Positions 47,437 to 59,400 of a stretch of 64,000 nucleotides of DNA are shown one piece after another. Source of the stretch: Atrichornis clamosus (taxonomy: Eukaryota > Chordata > Aves > Passeriformes > Menuridae); NCBI GenBank assembly GCA_013400975.1, contig WBMZ01006336.1, forward strand, positions 62,001-126,000. Direction: 5' to 3'. The notes beneath the pieces are model-generated. The model was not told where the DNA came from. It was given only the letters and a program-made list of their open reading frames with translations, and did not search any database. How positions within the stretch are numbered: the stretch's first letter is position 1; the number at the start of each line of letters is the position of its first letter. The position numbers and the translations under genes are program-made.

Positions 47437-50400
47437 GTACCGCCCCGGCTGCTGCCCCTCGGCCGCGGGCTGGGGCTGGGGGGTATCGCACCTCTCGGTG
47501 GGCAGCGCCTCGCCCTCTCCTGCCGCCCGGGGTTTGCGGGGCCGCTGGCCACCGGGGCGGGTGTGTGGTGTGTGCTCCGGCAGGGAGCTCGCCTTGCCCG
47601 GTCCCGCTGTTACCGCGCGGTCCGCGCTGTTCAGTGCGTTTATTTAACCATTTAAAAAGTGTTTAGCCTAAGGATTTTACCAGGCAATCTCGAATTGTGC
47701 AAGCGGAGAGGGCGGCGCGCTGGGTCCCGGGGGTGCCGGCGGTGCGAGCATCGGTCCCCGGTGCGGGGCTGCTCCGGAGGGGTCTGCCTCTACCCGGTGG
47801 GACAGCGCGCTGTCGGCGGGCAGCTTGGCTGTGACAGTCCGCACGGCCGGCTAGACTGTGTCTTCCTGCCGTCGGGATTCCTGATACAGCGTGGAGTCCT
47901 CTGGGTGCGTGCTTCACCCGAGCAAACCAGGATTCGTGGCAGCTGCCGGGTGGCTGGGGAGCTGCGTGTGCCTGGGCGAGCTGGAGTCTCCGCACCTGGC
48001 CTGTCAGGGGAGGCATAAAACTAGTGCCTTGTGTCCTGACTGTCAATATTGATTCTTCCTGCTTGGGTGTTTGCGCTGTTGGTTGGGTTGGGTTTTTTTT
48101 TTAAGCTAGAGGAAGTAGAACTAGTTTATCAGTCCCTAAAATTACAGATTAAGACAAATCCTTCCCAGTGCTGTTTCCAGAGCTGCTGAAGGCAATTGTG
48201 AAGACTCAAGTAGGAAAGCATTTAAATGCTGGATTAAGTGCATTTCTTCCTAGCCTTATTTCAAATTTCATTTCTTAAATATATCATGACATCATAGCCC
48301 AGCTAGACCTCCCCTCCTTTCCTCTCCAGCTGCCTTCAGCTGGGGGAAGCAGAAACTGGGGCAGGCAATGAGCTTAATGCATGTAGTTTCAGCAAACAAA
48401 ATCTCCAAACCTTTAGGCCATATTTTACAAGTATGGAAAAGAAAATGTGTGAATTTTTTTGAATGTTTAGCTTACTTGTTTTTTAAACTTGGTCAAGTGT
48501 TCTAGGATGTCCCTTAAGTCTTCCAAGGAGATTAAGATAAGCTCAGATGGAGATGAGCTAGAGAGTATGCACATGGCCTGGAGGAATTGCTTTCTTGAGG
48601 ATAAAGATGAGTAATCTGTGTTGGGCTTGCTGCTTTAACTGGATAGTGGATATTTAGAGTGCAGAGGGAAGGGGAGGATGGCAGCCTGTCACTTGTACGG
48701 AGACTCTTCTCACAGGGATAAGGCTGTACTGAAACTGTATTTTAAAGTGGCAGAACAAATCTTTGTCTAAAAGTAAATTACTAAATCAGCCTTTGGAATA
48801 ATATTTTTTAATTTTAGAGCAAATTCACCTGCTAAAGCTCAACAGGTATGAGAATTTTTACCCAATCTCCTTATATAGCAGTAAATTTGAAAACTAAATG
48901 AAGGAAAGTCAGGCTACAGAAAGACTTGATTCAGAGAATAGCTGGCCTTGTTGCTAAGGAGATGATTGTTGTTAACTTGCTGGAAGCAGGCTCAAGCTAA
49001 CAGATGAGACTATTACACCATCAACAATCTATCACTGTGGAGTAAAAAAAGGCGTTTCATGTATTGCATGTAAAACTTCCTCCTTTTCTATAAAAGACTC
49101 TGAGAAACCAGAAGAATCAGTGAGTTTGGGCTGTGCTAATGAACTGCATAAGCCATTAAATTAGCTGCTTAATTTTGTACCGTACAGTCTAAGAGTCTCT
49201 ATTTAATAAGTCCAGTTCTTTTGCCCTTTGCAGCCTCATCTTTTATTGGGCTTTTTGAGTGTTAGCTTAATACATTAAACCAGGAAAGTACTGGAGTCAC
49301 CTCATCTTAAGTAAAGGACTTCTGAGCACTTGGTGCACTAAACTTGTTGATTCCAGTTTGTATTAAGTTATCACTTAATCACTAAGTCAGTATTAATATA
49401 GCAATTTAAATGTTGTCTGTGGTACTTTATCCTCATGTCTATTGCTTTCTCATTTTTGATTCATCACCTGTACTTATTTACTTTACAGTTTGTGCTTGTA
49501 CATAAAGTTAAATTGAAGTCAGTTGGAAAACTTGTGGCATCAAGGCTCCTTTTTGTTCATCAAGTGCATTGAATTGTATTCCAAATCCTGAAAACCTCAC
49601 CTCTGTCAACAGATGTGCTAAGTGGTCTTTTGATGTTAATTTTCAACCTTTAGGTTGAGGAGTGTTTCTCATTTTAGGCTCTCCTACTCAGTGATGAAGT
49701 TCTGGTTATATAGTGCAGTTTGGCCAGTGGGTTTGGCAACTGTCTGTAGTTCTTGTAAACTATCCTCTGTATGTTCCTACAGATGGGTATGTCCTGCTGC
49801 TCAAACACTCCAGCTGTCTGCCTGGAAACTAATGCCATGCTGACATGGCAGAAAAATGTAGCCACACTTGTGTGCATGTTTGTGTGATTAGGGATGTGCA
49901 GAGGGGAGACTGAACCTGAGGGGTTCCTCCAATGAGACTATTTCTTCTGCTTCTGGAGGATATCATTGCTAGTTGAGTCTATTTCAATCATGTTCTGATG
50001 GCAAAAGATTATTAATATTGATACTGTCTGCTAGTGTAGACCTAGACAAAGAATAATATGATGATATCCCAGTGACCATGTAACTCTTGTGTAATAGTCC
50101 CAAAAGTGGACCATGTGGTAGAAAACTCTAAATAGAAAATACTGAAAGATGCTGATAGTTGAATTGAAATTAAGGAAAGTATTTGAATTTGAGGGGCCTT
50201 TTCAGATTTCTGTGTGACTTTATTAAGTGAGGACAGAAGTTTTAAGGTATGCAATACTTAATGAAATTTAGATTGCATTGTAAATCTGCTGGAATCTCTG
50301 TAATGCTTACTGACTCTTGGGTTCAGAGAGCTGTGTGAAGATTTATGGTGCAGTAGAAGAACCAAACTATCAGCTTATCTTGAACACAGAAGGGAAAAGG

Positions 50401-53400
50401 ATGAGTACTCAGTTTCTTGCTGCCCTGGAATCTTTAGTCCATAAGAATAAGTAGAGGACAGTTCATTGCAGAGTCTTTTATTGCTGCATTGAATCCTGAG
50501 GACTTATTATGTCTCTTGATGACTTTGGGCTGTCACAAGAGTCCTCTTCTGACCAAGTGTTGGAGAGAAACTTGATGATGCTCAGCCCTCTTCAGCCTTC
50601 TTCAGCTAGCTTTCCACCTGGACTATAAGATTGTTTTTCTTTCCTACTCTATGACTAACAGCAGTAACTGCATATGGGTATGTACAGACAGGAACTGGGG
50701 GTTTGTGTCTTGTGATGACAGATGCACTCACGTGCCATGACCTTCTCCACAGAAGAAACACTAATAGCTGCATCGTCTTTTTTTGCTGTTGTCTTATGTT
50801 CAAAGAAATAGGATTAGATTATTTATGATCACAGTGGCATTTAGAGCTTAGGTGAACTTCCCTTCACAGATGCTTTTTACCTTTTAGGAGGAACAAGTAA
50901 AGTTTTGTTTTATGTCAAGTGACTTACAACTTAACTGGCTTAGCTGATAGGAAACACAGCTATCGTTACCATGCTGTGATGGCTGTATTCAAACAGTTAA
51001 AAAAGCCTCAAGAGGTTTAACTTTCTACCTGAATCATAGATCGTTACCTTACATTTGAGGATTCTTCACAAATGAAGAAGTCTGAGCTGACTAGGGCTTC
51101 TTGAGCTGTGTAGATCTTGTTTAGGTAGTCATTTTGTATTTTATTTTTGAATATTAATAAAATAACTTTCTTGTCTCTAAGCAATGAAATGCTTTGTCCT
51201 TAAATCTGATGCATCTCCCTTATGCTTCCTGGTGCCCCAGAACTACTGCTGTATTTCTCAGAACGTAGTTGATCAACTGAGCAACAGTCAGAAGGTTCAT
51301 ATTAAACAATATGCCAGTTAAGTAAAATACAGGCATGTAGTAGCATCCTTTCTTCTTTCACTGCTTCCATCTGCAGTATTTGGCAGTGGTTTGCTGCTCA
51401 GAAAAGTATGTGAATGACCATTTATGCTGTTATGGGCATTATGGAAAAGTGAGAAGATTACAAAGATAGAATGCAATGTGCTTTCAGACTGTTGTATTGG
51501 CTACTTTTGAACTCAAGGTGTGCAGGAGGTGCTCCAAGATGAAAAATTTTACGCTAGTGACTGGAACCTGCACTACAGTTTCCACCTTTTCTTGTTGTGC
51601 AAGAATCTTGAAATCTGCCAGTGGGTGAGTAACTTCAACAAGCAGTCTCCAGAGGATGTTGCAACTCACTACTTAAGGGCACCAAACCCATGCAGGTATG
51701 AATATGCAGAAGTGTCTAGGCCTGGGATTGCAGGTTTTTTTCTTACTTCCCTTCTGTTAATTCCCCTGCTGACAAAATTAGTGCTTAAAGCCTCTTAAGC
51801 TTCTGTGCCTACCCTATAGCTGCAGCTTTTAATGTCATTGGGTCAGCAGCCAATTCTTGTATGTCATCAGCTATGTATAAGTTCATAGCTGAACTGTGAT
51901 TTATCATGACTTAGATAGGGAATGATTTTTTGAGAACTATATTTAAAAGACAAGACCTTAGTGTAAGTGGTTTAGAAATACTTTACAAACTGTTGTTTAC
52001 TCAGCAGCCTAGACACAGGTAACTAGGGGAGAACTGTAACCTGTTAAGAACAGCATATCTGGTGGTGTACCATTGTTGACTGAAATTCCTTTCCTGGTGG
52101 ACCCCATGAAAAAGCCTTGTTAAAGACATGAACTCGTACCAGAAAGAGTTCAAGATGTTGGGATCCTTGGTGATTCTAGGCAGAGTTACAACTAAAACCT
52201 GTGAAGGTTTAGTACTTCAAGTCTTCTTCCAAATGGGAGCTGCGTAGTCTTGGTGCCAGTAAACTGGATAATGGTGACTGAAGAGATGTATGTCATGTGC
52301 AGTTTTCACGTCTGGCCTCTGACCTTCTTGCAAGACAAGTGTTTGCAGGAAGGAAAGCTGCTTAATACACCTTGCACTTATTGCAACAGGATGTCCTAGA
52401 GTTGTAAGCAACCATGACAAACTCCTGTTTGCCCTAACTTCTCTCCTTTTTTTTTGTTCTTTAAAATCCTTGCTCCTTACAATTTGTCCTCTAGTCCTTT
52501 GTAACAGACTCCTCACCGTTGTAATTGCTGATTACCAAAGAGAAGACTTCTCTACCTCTTTTGAGAGGGAAGAATATTGTGTAAGCAGGGCTAACTTTTT
52601 CATCATCCCATCTGGTTATTTTAGGTCATTCAGTGGACTAATTCCTGAATCTGTGCATAGCCCCTTCTGTTAGAAGATTTCAATTCCTGGGCTGTGCCCA
52701 TATCTATTAATATATGACTCTTATCTACTAAAAAAACTCTTTAAATTCAGCTGAGAGTATTAAAAGTTACCTCTGTGAATACTGTCATCATCTGAACTTA
52801 TATCAGCCTGAGGAAAAAAACGCATTTAAAAATCTGTTAAGGGCTGGAGAGTAAAGCGTCTCTTTGGGTGAGATGGATGGATTTGGACAAAGTTTTTGAA
52901 ACTTCATCCAATTGCAAAGGACAAATAGATGAGTTATCCAACAGTTGAGTATTGCTGACCTGCCAAGTGCTTAGGATTTTATAGCCAATGGTGCACCAAA
53001 TGAATGGGCAGAGAAATGTACATAGCCCTGGTTCTGATTGTATGAGACTGCAGATATTACTTTCTCCTGTTTCTTTTGGTTTTCCTAGCCTGCTTTTTTT
53101 GCTGTGTTGCTAAGACGGAGCTTAAGAAGCAGTTAGTGTTGGCTGTCAGGGGAAGGAAGGTGGTTGCACTGATTTAATATTAACCTGCTGATGATACCTG
53201 AAGACTTCAGAGATGGTGAACATGAACCAAGGAGGCCAATGGCATCCTGGCTTGTATCAAAAATAGTGTGGCCAGCAGGACTAGGGCCATGACCTGTACT
53301 TAGCACTGGTGAGGCTGCACCCTGAATCCTGTGTTCAGTTCTGGGTCCCTTGCTTCAAGAAAGACACTGAGGTGCTGGAATGTGTCCAGAGAAGGACAGT

Positions 53401-56400
53401 GGAGCTGGTGAAGGTCTGGAGCACAAGTCTGATGAGGAGCAGCTGAGGGAGCTTTGGGCTGTTTAGTCTGAAGAAAAGGAGACTCAGAGTGGACCTTACT
53501 GCTCTCTACAGCCTACACAGAAAGAAGGGTGTAGTGAGGTCAGGGTTGGTCTCTTCCAAGTAGCCAGTGATAGGACAAGGGGTAAAGGCCTCAAGTTGCT
53601 CCACAGGATGCTTAGATTGGACATTAGGAAGAATTTCTTCATGGAAGAAGTTGTCAAGCTCTGGAACAGGCATCCTATGGTAGTGGTTGAATCACTATCA
53701 CTGGAGTTACTTAAAAGATGTGAAGATGTGGCAGCTGGGGACATGGTTTAATGATGGACTCGGCAGTGTTAGATTAATGGTTGCACTTGTTAGATTTAGA
53801 AGTCTTTTTCAATCTAAACTAGTCTGTAATCCTATGATCATATTTGGAGCTGTTGGATGCATCCTCAAAATTTTGGTTCTGCCCTCATGACCCATTCTCT
53901 GGCATGCTTCTCTTACCTAGGGGTAGTGAAATATTCATATCTGCTACAGTCTCTTAGGTTACCCCTCCTCTCAGGGGCAATAATCCAGTGAGGCGAGAGA
54001 GCATTAAATCTATTTCATTCAGTCCCTGCAGTCTGTACCGCAGTGTTAATCAATACTCTTGGTCTTTAAAAGGATAACTGCAAAGCAAAATTAAAGGAAA
54101 TGGGCAAACTCCCTAGCATGGTCAACAAACTGAGAAGTAAAAGTTTTGTCAGGGCAGAAATCCTAGTTCATGTCAAGGAAATAAAATGGAGCTCCTGAAT
54201 CTGATAATAAGCTGAATTTTTATCTTTAACTTGACTACTGTTCTTATCAAGACCTCTCATTTGAAATTGTCTGTAAGCTGTGAGTTTACTGACTAACCAG
54301 GCCTAAATAAAACTGCAAAGTGAAGGTGAAAGTGAAGTTCACACATCTCTGCAAAGGCCACTGTGTAGGACTAGCTAGAGCAGAGCAATTCAGAAAGACA
54401 TGCTAAGGTTCCACGTTTCAAAAAAGCTGTAAGTTCCAGAAACACTGAACTTCTCCTTCCTAAGAGAAGTAACTGTTCCTCTGTACCCTATTTTGAAGGC
54501 AGTAAGTCTGTCTCCTGTGGGTATTTAAAAAAACAACAACCAACATACAGATATACACAAGTGTACATAAATGTTCTAGGAGATGCCTGGGAAGAATATG
54601 TCCAAAAGAAATTTTAATACTTATATTCTGAAGTATGAGAGAATATGAGTGTGAATGTATTGTGTATGGATCAAGTATGTAACATTACATGAGACTAAAG
54701 ACCTTGGAGAGTTTGAATCCTAAGCATGCTGTGTGACTGAGTCTCCCAATTTTATTTGTAACTCTTCCAACTAACTTTCCTGGATGTGTACTAGTGGTAT
54801 TAAGTATGATTGAAGGGAGAATGCTAGGAAGCTATGTTGATTGTCTCAACTTGCGTTTTATTTGGAAGATTTATTAGCTGCAAACCTTCTTTCCTGCCTG
54901 AAGGTCAGATATGTTGCATAGCAAGAAGTACATTTTATCAGCTGGTAGAGATTTTTAGTTTCCTTTAGCTGTTCCTATCAAAAGCACCGTAGGCTGAGCT
55001 GATGTAGTGAATGTCTAGCACTAGCCCATCCTGGTTGATAGCTTTTGCTGGTCTCTAAATATTGTGTGAGTGTTTGACATGCTGGGGAGCAGAAGTTTCT
55101 TACAAATTGGCCTACACTGAAACTGTTGTAATGCATGATAACTGACTATGGTGCAGCAAATTTTAGGACCCTCAGGCTGATAATCAAATAGCAGATTTGT
55201 GAAGTGGTCTTGTGTTAGGCTTGTTCTAAGTGCTATCTTAATGAGCTTTCACAAGACGGCAGAGTAGAATTTGCTCCAGGAATTGCAGTTGACTTGAGAT
55301 TTAAGTTATATCTAGGAATAAGCCAGCTCAAATTCCTTTGGTTTCAGGACAGCATGGGCTGTATTCTTCATGCTTTCCACCTGCATTGCATACCACGCTG
55401 GGTGCTGTGTAGCACTTGAGCTGCTCCTGCCGGTGGAGAGTCTCGGCGCAGCCTCTCTCACGGGTGCCTCCTCGCTGAGGGGTGTGCTGGGGCGTGGAGG
55501 AGGTCTGTAAACGTGCCCCCTGTACCACCACTGCCAATTTTTGTTTCCTGGACATTGTTAAAACAATCCTGTAGCTGCTGTTAGCACAAAAATCTTGTCA
55601 TTATTAGCACAATATAGTGCTGTGGTGCAGATAAGTGAGCTCTCTGGAGTTTGCAAACACAATAGAGAAGATACTGCTTGATAGCAACAAGGTTTCCTTA
55701 CAATGTGTTGAGGTGTGGTAAAATATGACCAAGAAAGCTACTCGAAAAAGAAATACTGTGTATCTCCAACTGTATGAATCTGTAAGTATGTAGGACAATT
55801 CATTTATTACAGTTACTATTCTAATACCCAGAACCATCCTTATTAAAACAGTTTAGAGTCCACAGATAGAACTAGCCCCTCTTGCCTGCTTTCTTTATTA
55901 AATGACAAACTGAATTGGGTTTTTTCCCCTGGAGCATCTCAGAAGCATAGTTTCACTTCTTTGTTGCACCTCAGTACTGTGTATTCCAGTAATTTAACTA
56001 AAGTGTTGCTTCTGATTTTTCATCACTCACTGAAGACTCTTCTGGCAGTTTGGCCTATGCAACGCAGTGGTATTTCAATTAATGCAAGTCAGTTGGCATT
56101 TAGCGTTATAATATTCTGTATCCGAGGACTTTAACTTCTTTTTTTTTTTTCCTCCTTCAGATTGACCCCAAAGATTACACTTTTTCTGGACTTAAAGATG
56201 AAACTGTGGGTCGACTGCCTGGAAAAGTAGCAGGGCAACAATTTGTCATTCAGGACTGTGAGAACTGTAATATCTACATATTTGACCATTCTGCTACAAT
56301 CACTATTGATGACTGTGTAAATTGCCAAATCTTTTTAGGACCAATAAAAGGCAGCGTGTTCTTCCGTGACTGCAAAGATTGTAAATGCATCGTTGCCTGC

Positions 56401-59400
56401 CAACAATTTCGCACTCGGGACTGCAGAAAGCTGGAGGTGTTCTTGTGCTGTGCCACCCAGCCCATTATTGAGTCCTCCACAGGTATGAAATTTGGATGTT
56501 TCCAGTACTATTATCCTGAGCTTGCTCTACAATTTAAAGATGCCGGTCTGAGTATCTTCAATAACACATGGAGCAACATCCATGACTTTACCCCCGTATC
56601 AGGAGAAAATAATTGGGGCCTTTTGCCCGAAACCGCTGTAGTGCAAGATTATGTTCCTCTGCCCAGCTCTGAGGAGCTGAAAGCCGTCAGGATTTCTACT
56701 GATGCTACAAAGAGCATAATACCAATAACTCGAGGGCGGAGACAGAAGAGCAGTGATGAATCGTGTTTGGCCGTGTTTTTTGCTGGTGACTACACAACTG
56801 CAAATGCCAGGAAGTTAATTGATGAGGTAAGCAGCTTTTGTCTTCATTCAGGGCTTTGAATTCCTAATTAAACTTTCCTCTGGACAGCCTCTGATGCTCC
56901 CTGAAGAGGGAACACAGAGGTTCTGTTTGTCTGCTGACCATACTAAATCAACTTCACTGTTTGAAACCTTGAAGCAAGTTGAGAGACTGAATGTCATTTG
57001 ATCAGTCAGTTGGCTTTACAGCTGACATCCTGTGAGCGACACATCTATCCTCTAATAGTTCTGGTATACTTTTCCATCATGGCACAGCAGAATGGTGCTC
57101 TGAAGAAAACATGTGCTTGATTTCATGAACTTGGTCAAATGTAGAGCAAGTGATTGACAGTGCTTGTGAAAGGGATATAGCTGATTAACTTGTTAGCTTA
57201 TTGCCCTAAAAGTCACAGCTAACAAAAGTCTGTCCTGAAAGCTTTTCTGGTACTAACAGAGTCTTAAAAAAAAATTAATGTATTAAAATGTATCCCCCGT
57301 GCCATCCAGTGTTGGAATTATTTTCTGAAAGAGACAGTGAATGTTTGTCACGGTTGGTCAGCTGGTGTGGTCTTGGGTTTTTTTTGTTGTTGTTATTTAT
57401 TTTGTTGTTGGTTTTTGTGTTTGTTTTATTATTTTCTCCTGTGAGGCAGCAGGTTCCAAGCTTGGCTGAGTTTTCACTTCCCTGGGACTAAAACCTGGGA
57501 CTGGCTGGCTGCTTTCAGCACCCTGAAGTGCCAGGGATGTCATAAAGCAGAGTCAGTAACCATGGGCTACAGCATCTGAGAGGGGTATCTGCCGAAACTG
57601 CTGATCGTAGTGTTGTGTGATCAACTAAACAACTGGTGGAGCTCTTTCCCTTGAGTTTTTATCTGCAAGGAAAGAAAGCTGTAGGGTGTTTCCTTGCCTC
57701 CCCTCTGCCCAGTTGGACTTTTATGGAACTGCACTAACCGTGAAGGGAGATAATGATACTTACGTGTTCTTTTTTTCTGAAGAATGAATAGCTACAGAAA
57801 GAGGATAATAGATGTGTTCTCCTATGTTAGTAGTTATTTAGGAATTGTAGTTAAGAAGATACTAAAAGACTAATTAGTGAGTTTCTGTGGAAATCTAACT
57901 GCTCTGTAGGTTAATGGATGTTTTGGAAATAAAAATATATTTGCTTCTTTTCCACATGCTTTTAGTTTCATATTAGATTTGGAGTAAAAATGTGGGGTTG
58001 TGTGGGATGTGTACATGTGTTTTCAAAAGCTTGTAACTATTGTTCCAAAGTGGAAAACTTCAGCAGTGGACAGATGAGAGTTTGAGCTAACGCTTGACTG
58101 AACTATTGCAGACTAAAGAGAACAAAGTGCTTGTCTCCAGATGCTGAATGTGTTTAACTCCCATTAGTTTCTGCTTGTGAAGGATTGTATAACCCTGAGC
58201 CATAATATAAAACAAAAACATTCACATTTATTTCTCTAGGTGCACTAGGGCAGAGGAGAAAATCTGGATGAATGCAATGAAAATAAACAGAAATGTGGAA
58301 AAGCAAATGGTCTCTGAAAAGAGCAAAAAGAGTCCCTTTGCTCTGTGACTTAGTGTGTAGGGGGAAAATGGGTCTATTACAGTGTAATCTGGATACTCAA
58401 GCTGAACTCTGCCTTAAAAGTATTTTTAACATGAATTCTTTCTCTGTTAACAGATGACTGGTAAAGGCTTTCAGCTGGTACAGACTAAAGAAGTCTTAAT
58501 GAAGGCAGAGGATGCTCACAGAGTTTTCCAGCAGTCTGCATCAGATTTCATTCCACTGCTTGAAAAAGGTGAGTTTGTATTTTTTCTCCTCTTGATATAG
58601 AAATCTGTCACTAGAGAGTTGTGGAGTAGAAAGAGGAATGAAGGCGAAATTTGTGTTTCAAGGGCATATCATAAAACCTGTTGAGATGAGTTTTGGAAGC
58701 CTCAGTGAGGCCCTAAACCAGCCAAAACCCCTGAAGGCATCAGAAATGAGTTATTTCACGTGTATTTTGTATCTCTGCTCCCCCTCTAGTGGTACAACTG
58801 CATAACTCAGGAGCAGTGGCACATGCAGATCTGCATGGAGTGGTCAAAAGAAGCTCATGCTTTTAGACTCAGATTTCTAACTTATCACCAATGCTGCTCA
58901 ACCACTGAGATGCTCAGAGTTTCTGTATAAATATTTAAGCAAATCAGTATAGATGTGCATAAAGCAGACAAGTGTTTAGAATTCCTGTTTATAACTGGTG
59001 TACTGTCAGACTATTTCAAAAGCCTTTCTATTGATCTGTGATTTTTGTCTCTTCTTGCAGAAGAACTGGCATCTTGTTTGTTATCTGTTATATGCTAAAG
59101 CTCAGTACACACTCCCAGACTTGGTAGCAACATGCAGGTTCTTTCATGGTGACATGAGAGGTCTGTGATGTTCATTGCAAGAATAGGACAAAAGTCTCTG
59201 TACTTATATGATGATAATCTAGTTTATGGGCTATATTGCAGTCATATGGGAAGAAATACCATGTTCAGAATGAAACCAGAGAAAGGGGATCTGCAAATAG
59301 TGGGTGAGAACAAGTCTAAAAATCAGGCAATTTGCTATCTTGGGACTGAGGCAAAAATGCCTGAATGACTCAGTCCCACTCCAGATGTCTGTGAAATGGC

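Larger units (their letters stand above)
46840..48010 (+). promoter_or_regulatory. RP2: CpG island: RP2 promoter, 5' UTR and first exon
   Basis: CpG-dense, GC-rich sequence begins near 46840 and fades after about 48000, enclosing RP2 exon 1. GC-box-like GGGGCGGGG motifs occur just before the ATG (about 47151-47160, and again near 47228-47240). No TATA box is placed convincingly, which fits a broad CpG-island promoter. The transcription start cannot be fixed, so how much of the region between about 47000 and 47307 is 5' UTR is unknown. Confidence 0.85.

Noticed and set aside
46823..47666. Long plus-strand frames of 274 and 202 codons over RP2 exon 1
   Set aside because: They are GC-rich shadows of RP2 exon 1 and its promoter; only the frame containing MGCFFS matches a known protein.
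51520..51798. 92-codon frame in RP2 intron 1 with a hydrophobic C-terminal stretch
   Set aside because: No recognisable family, no conserved motif, lies inside a spliced intron; likely chance.
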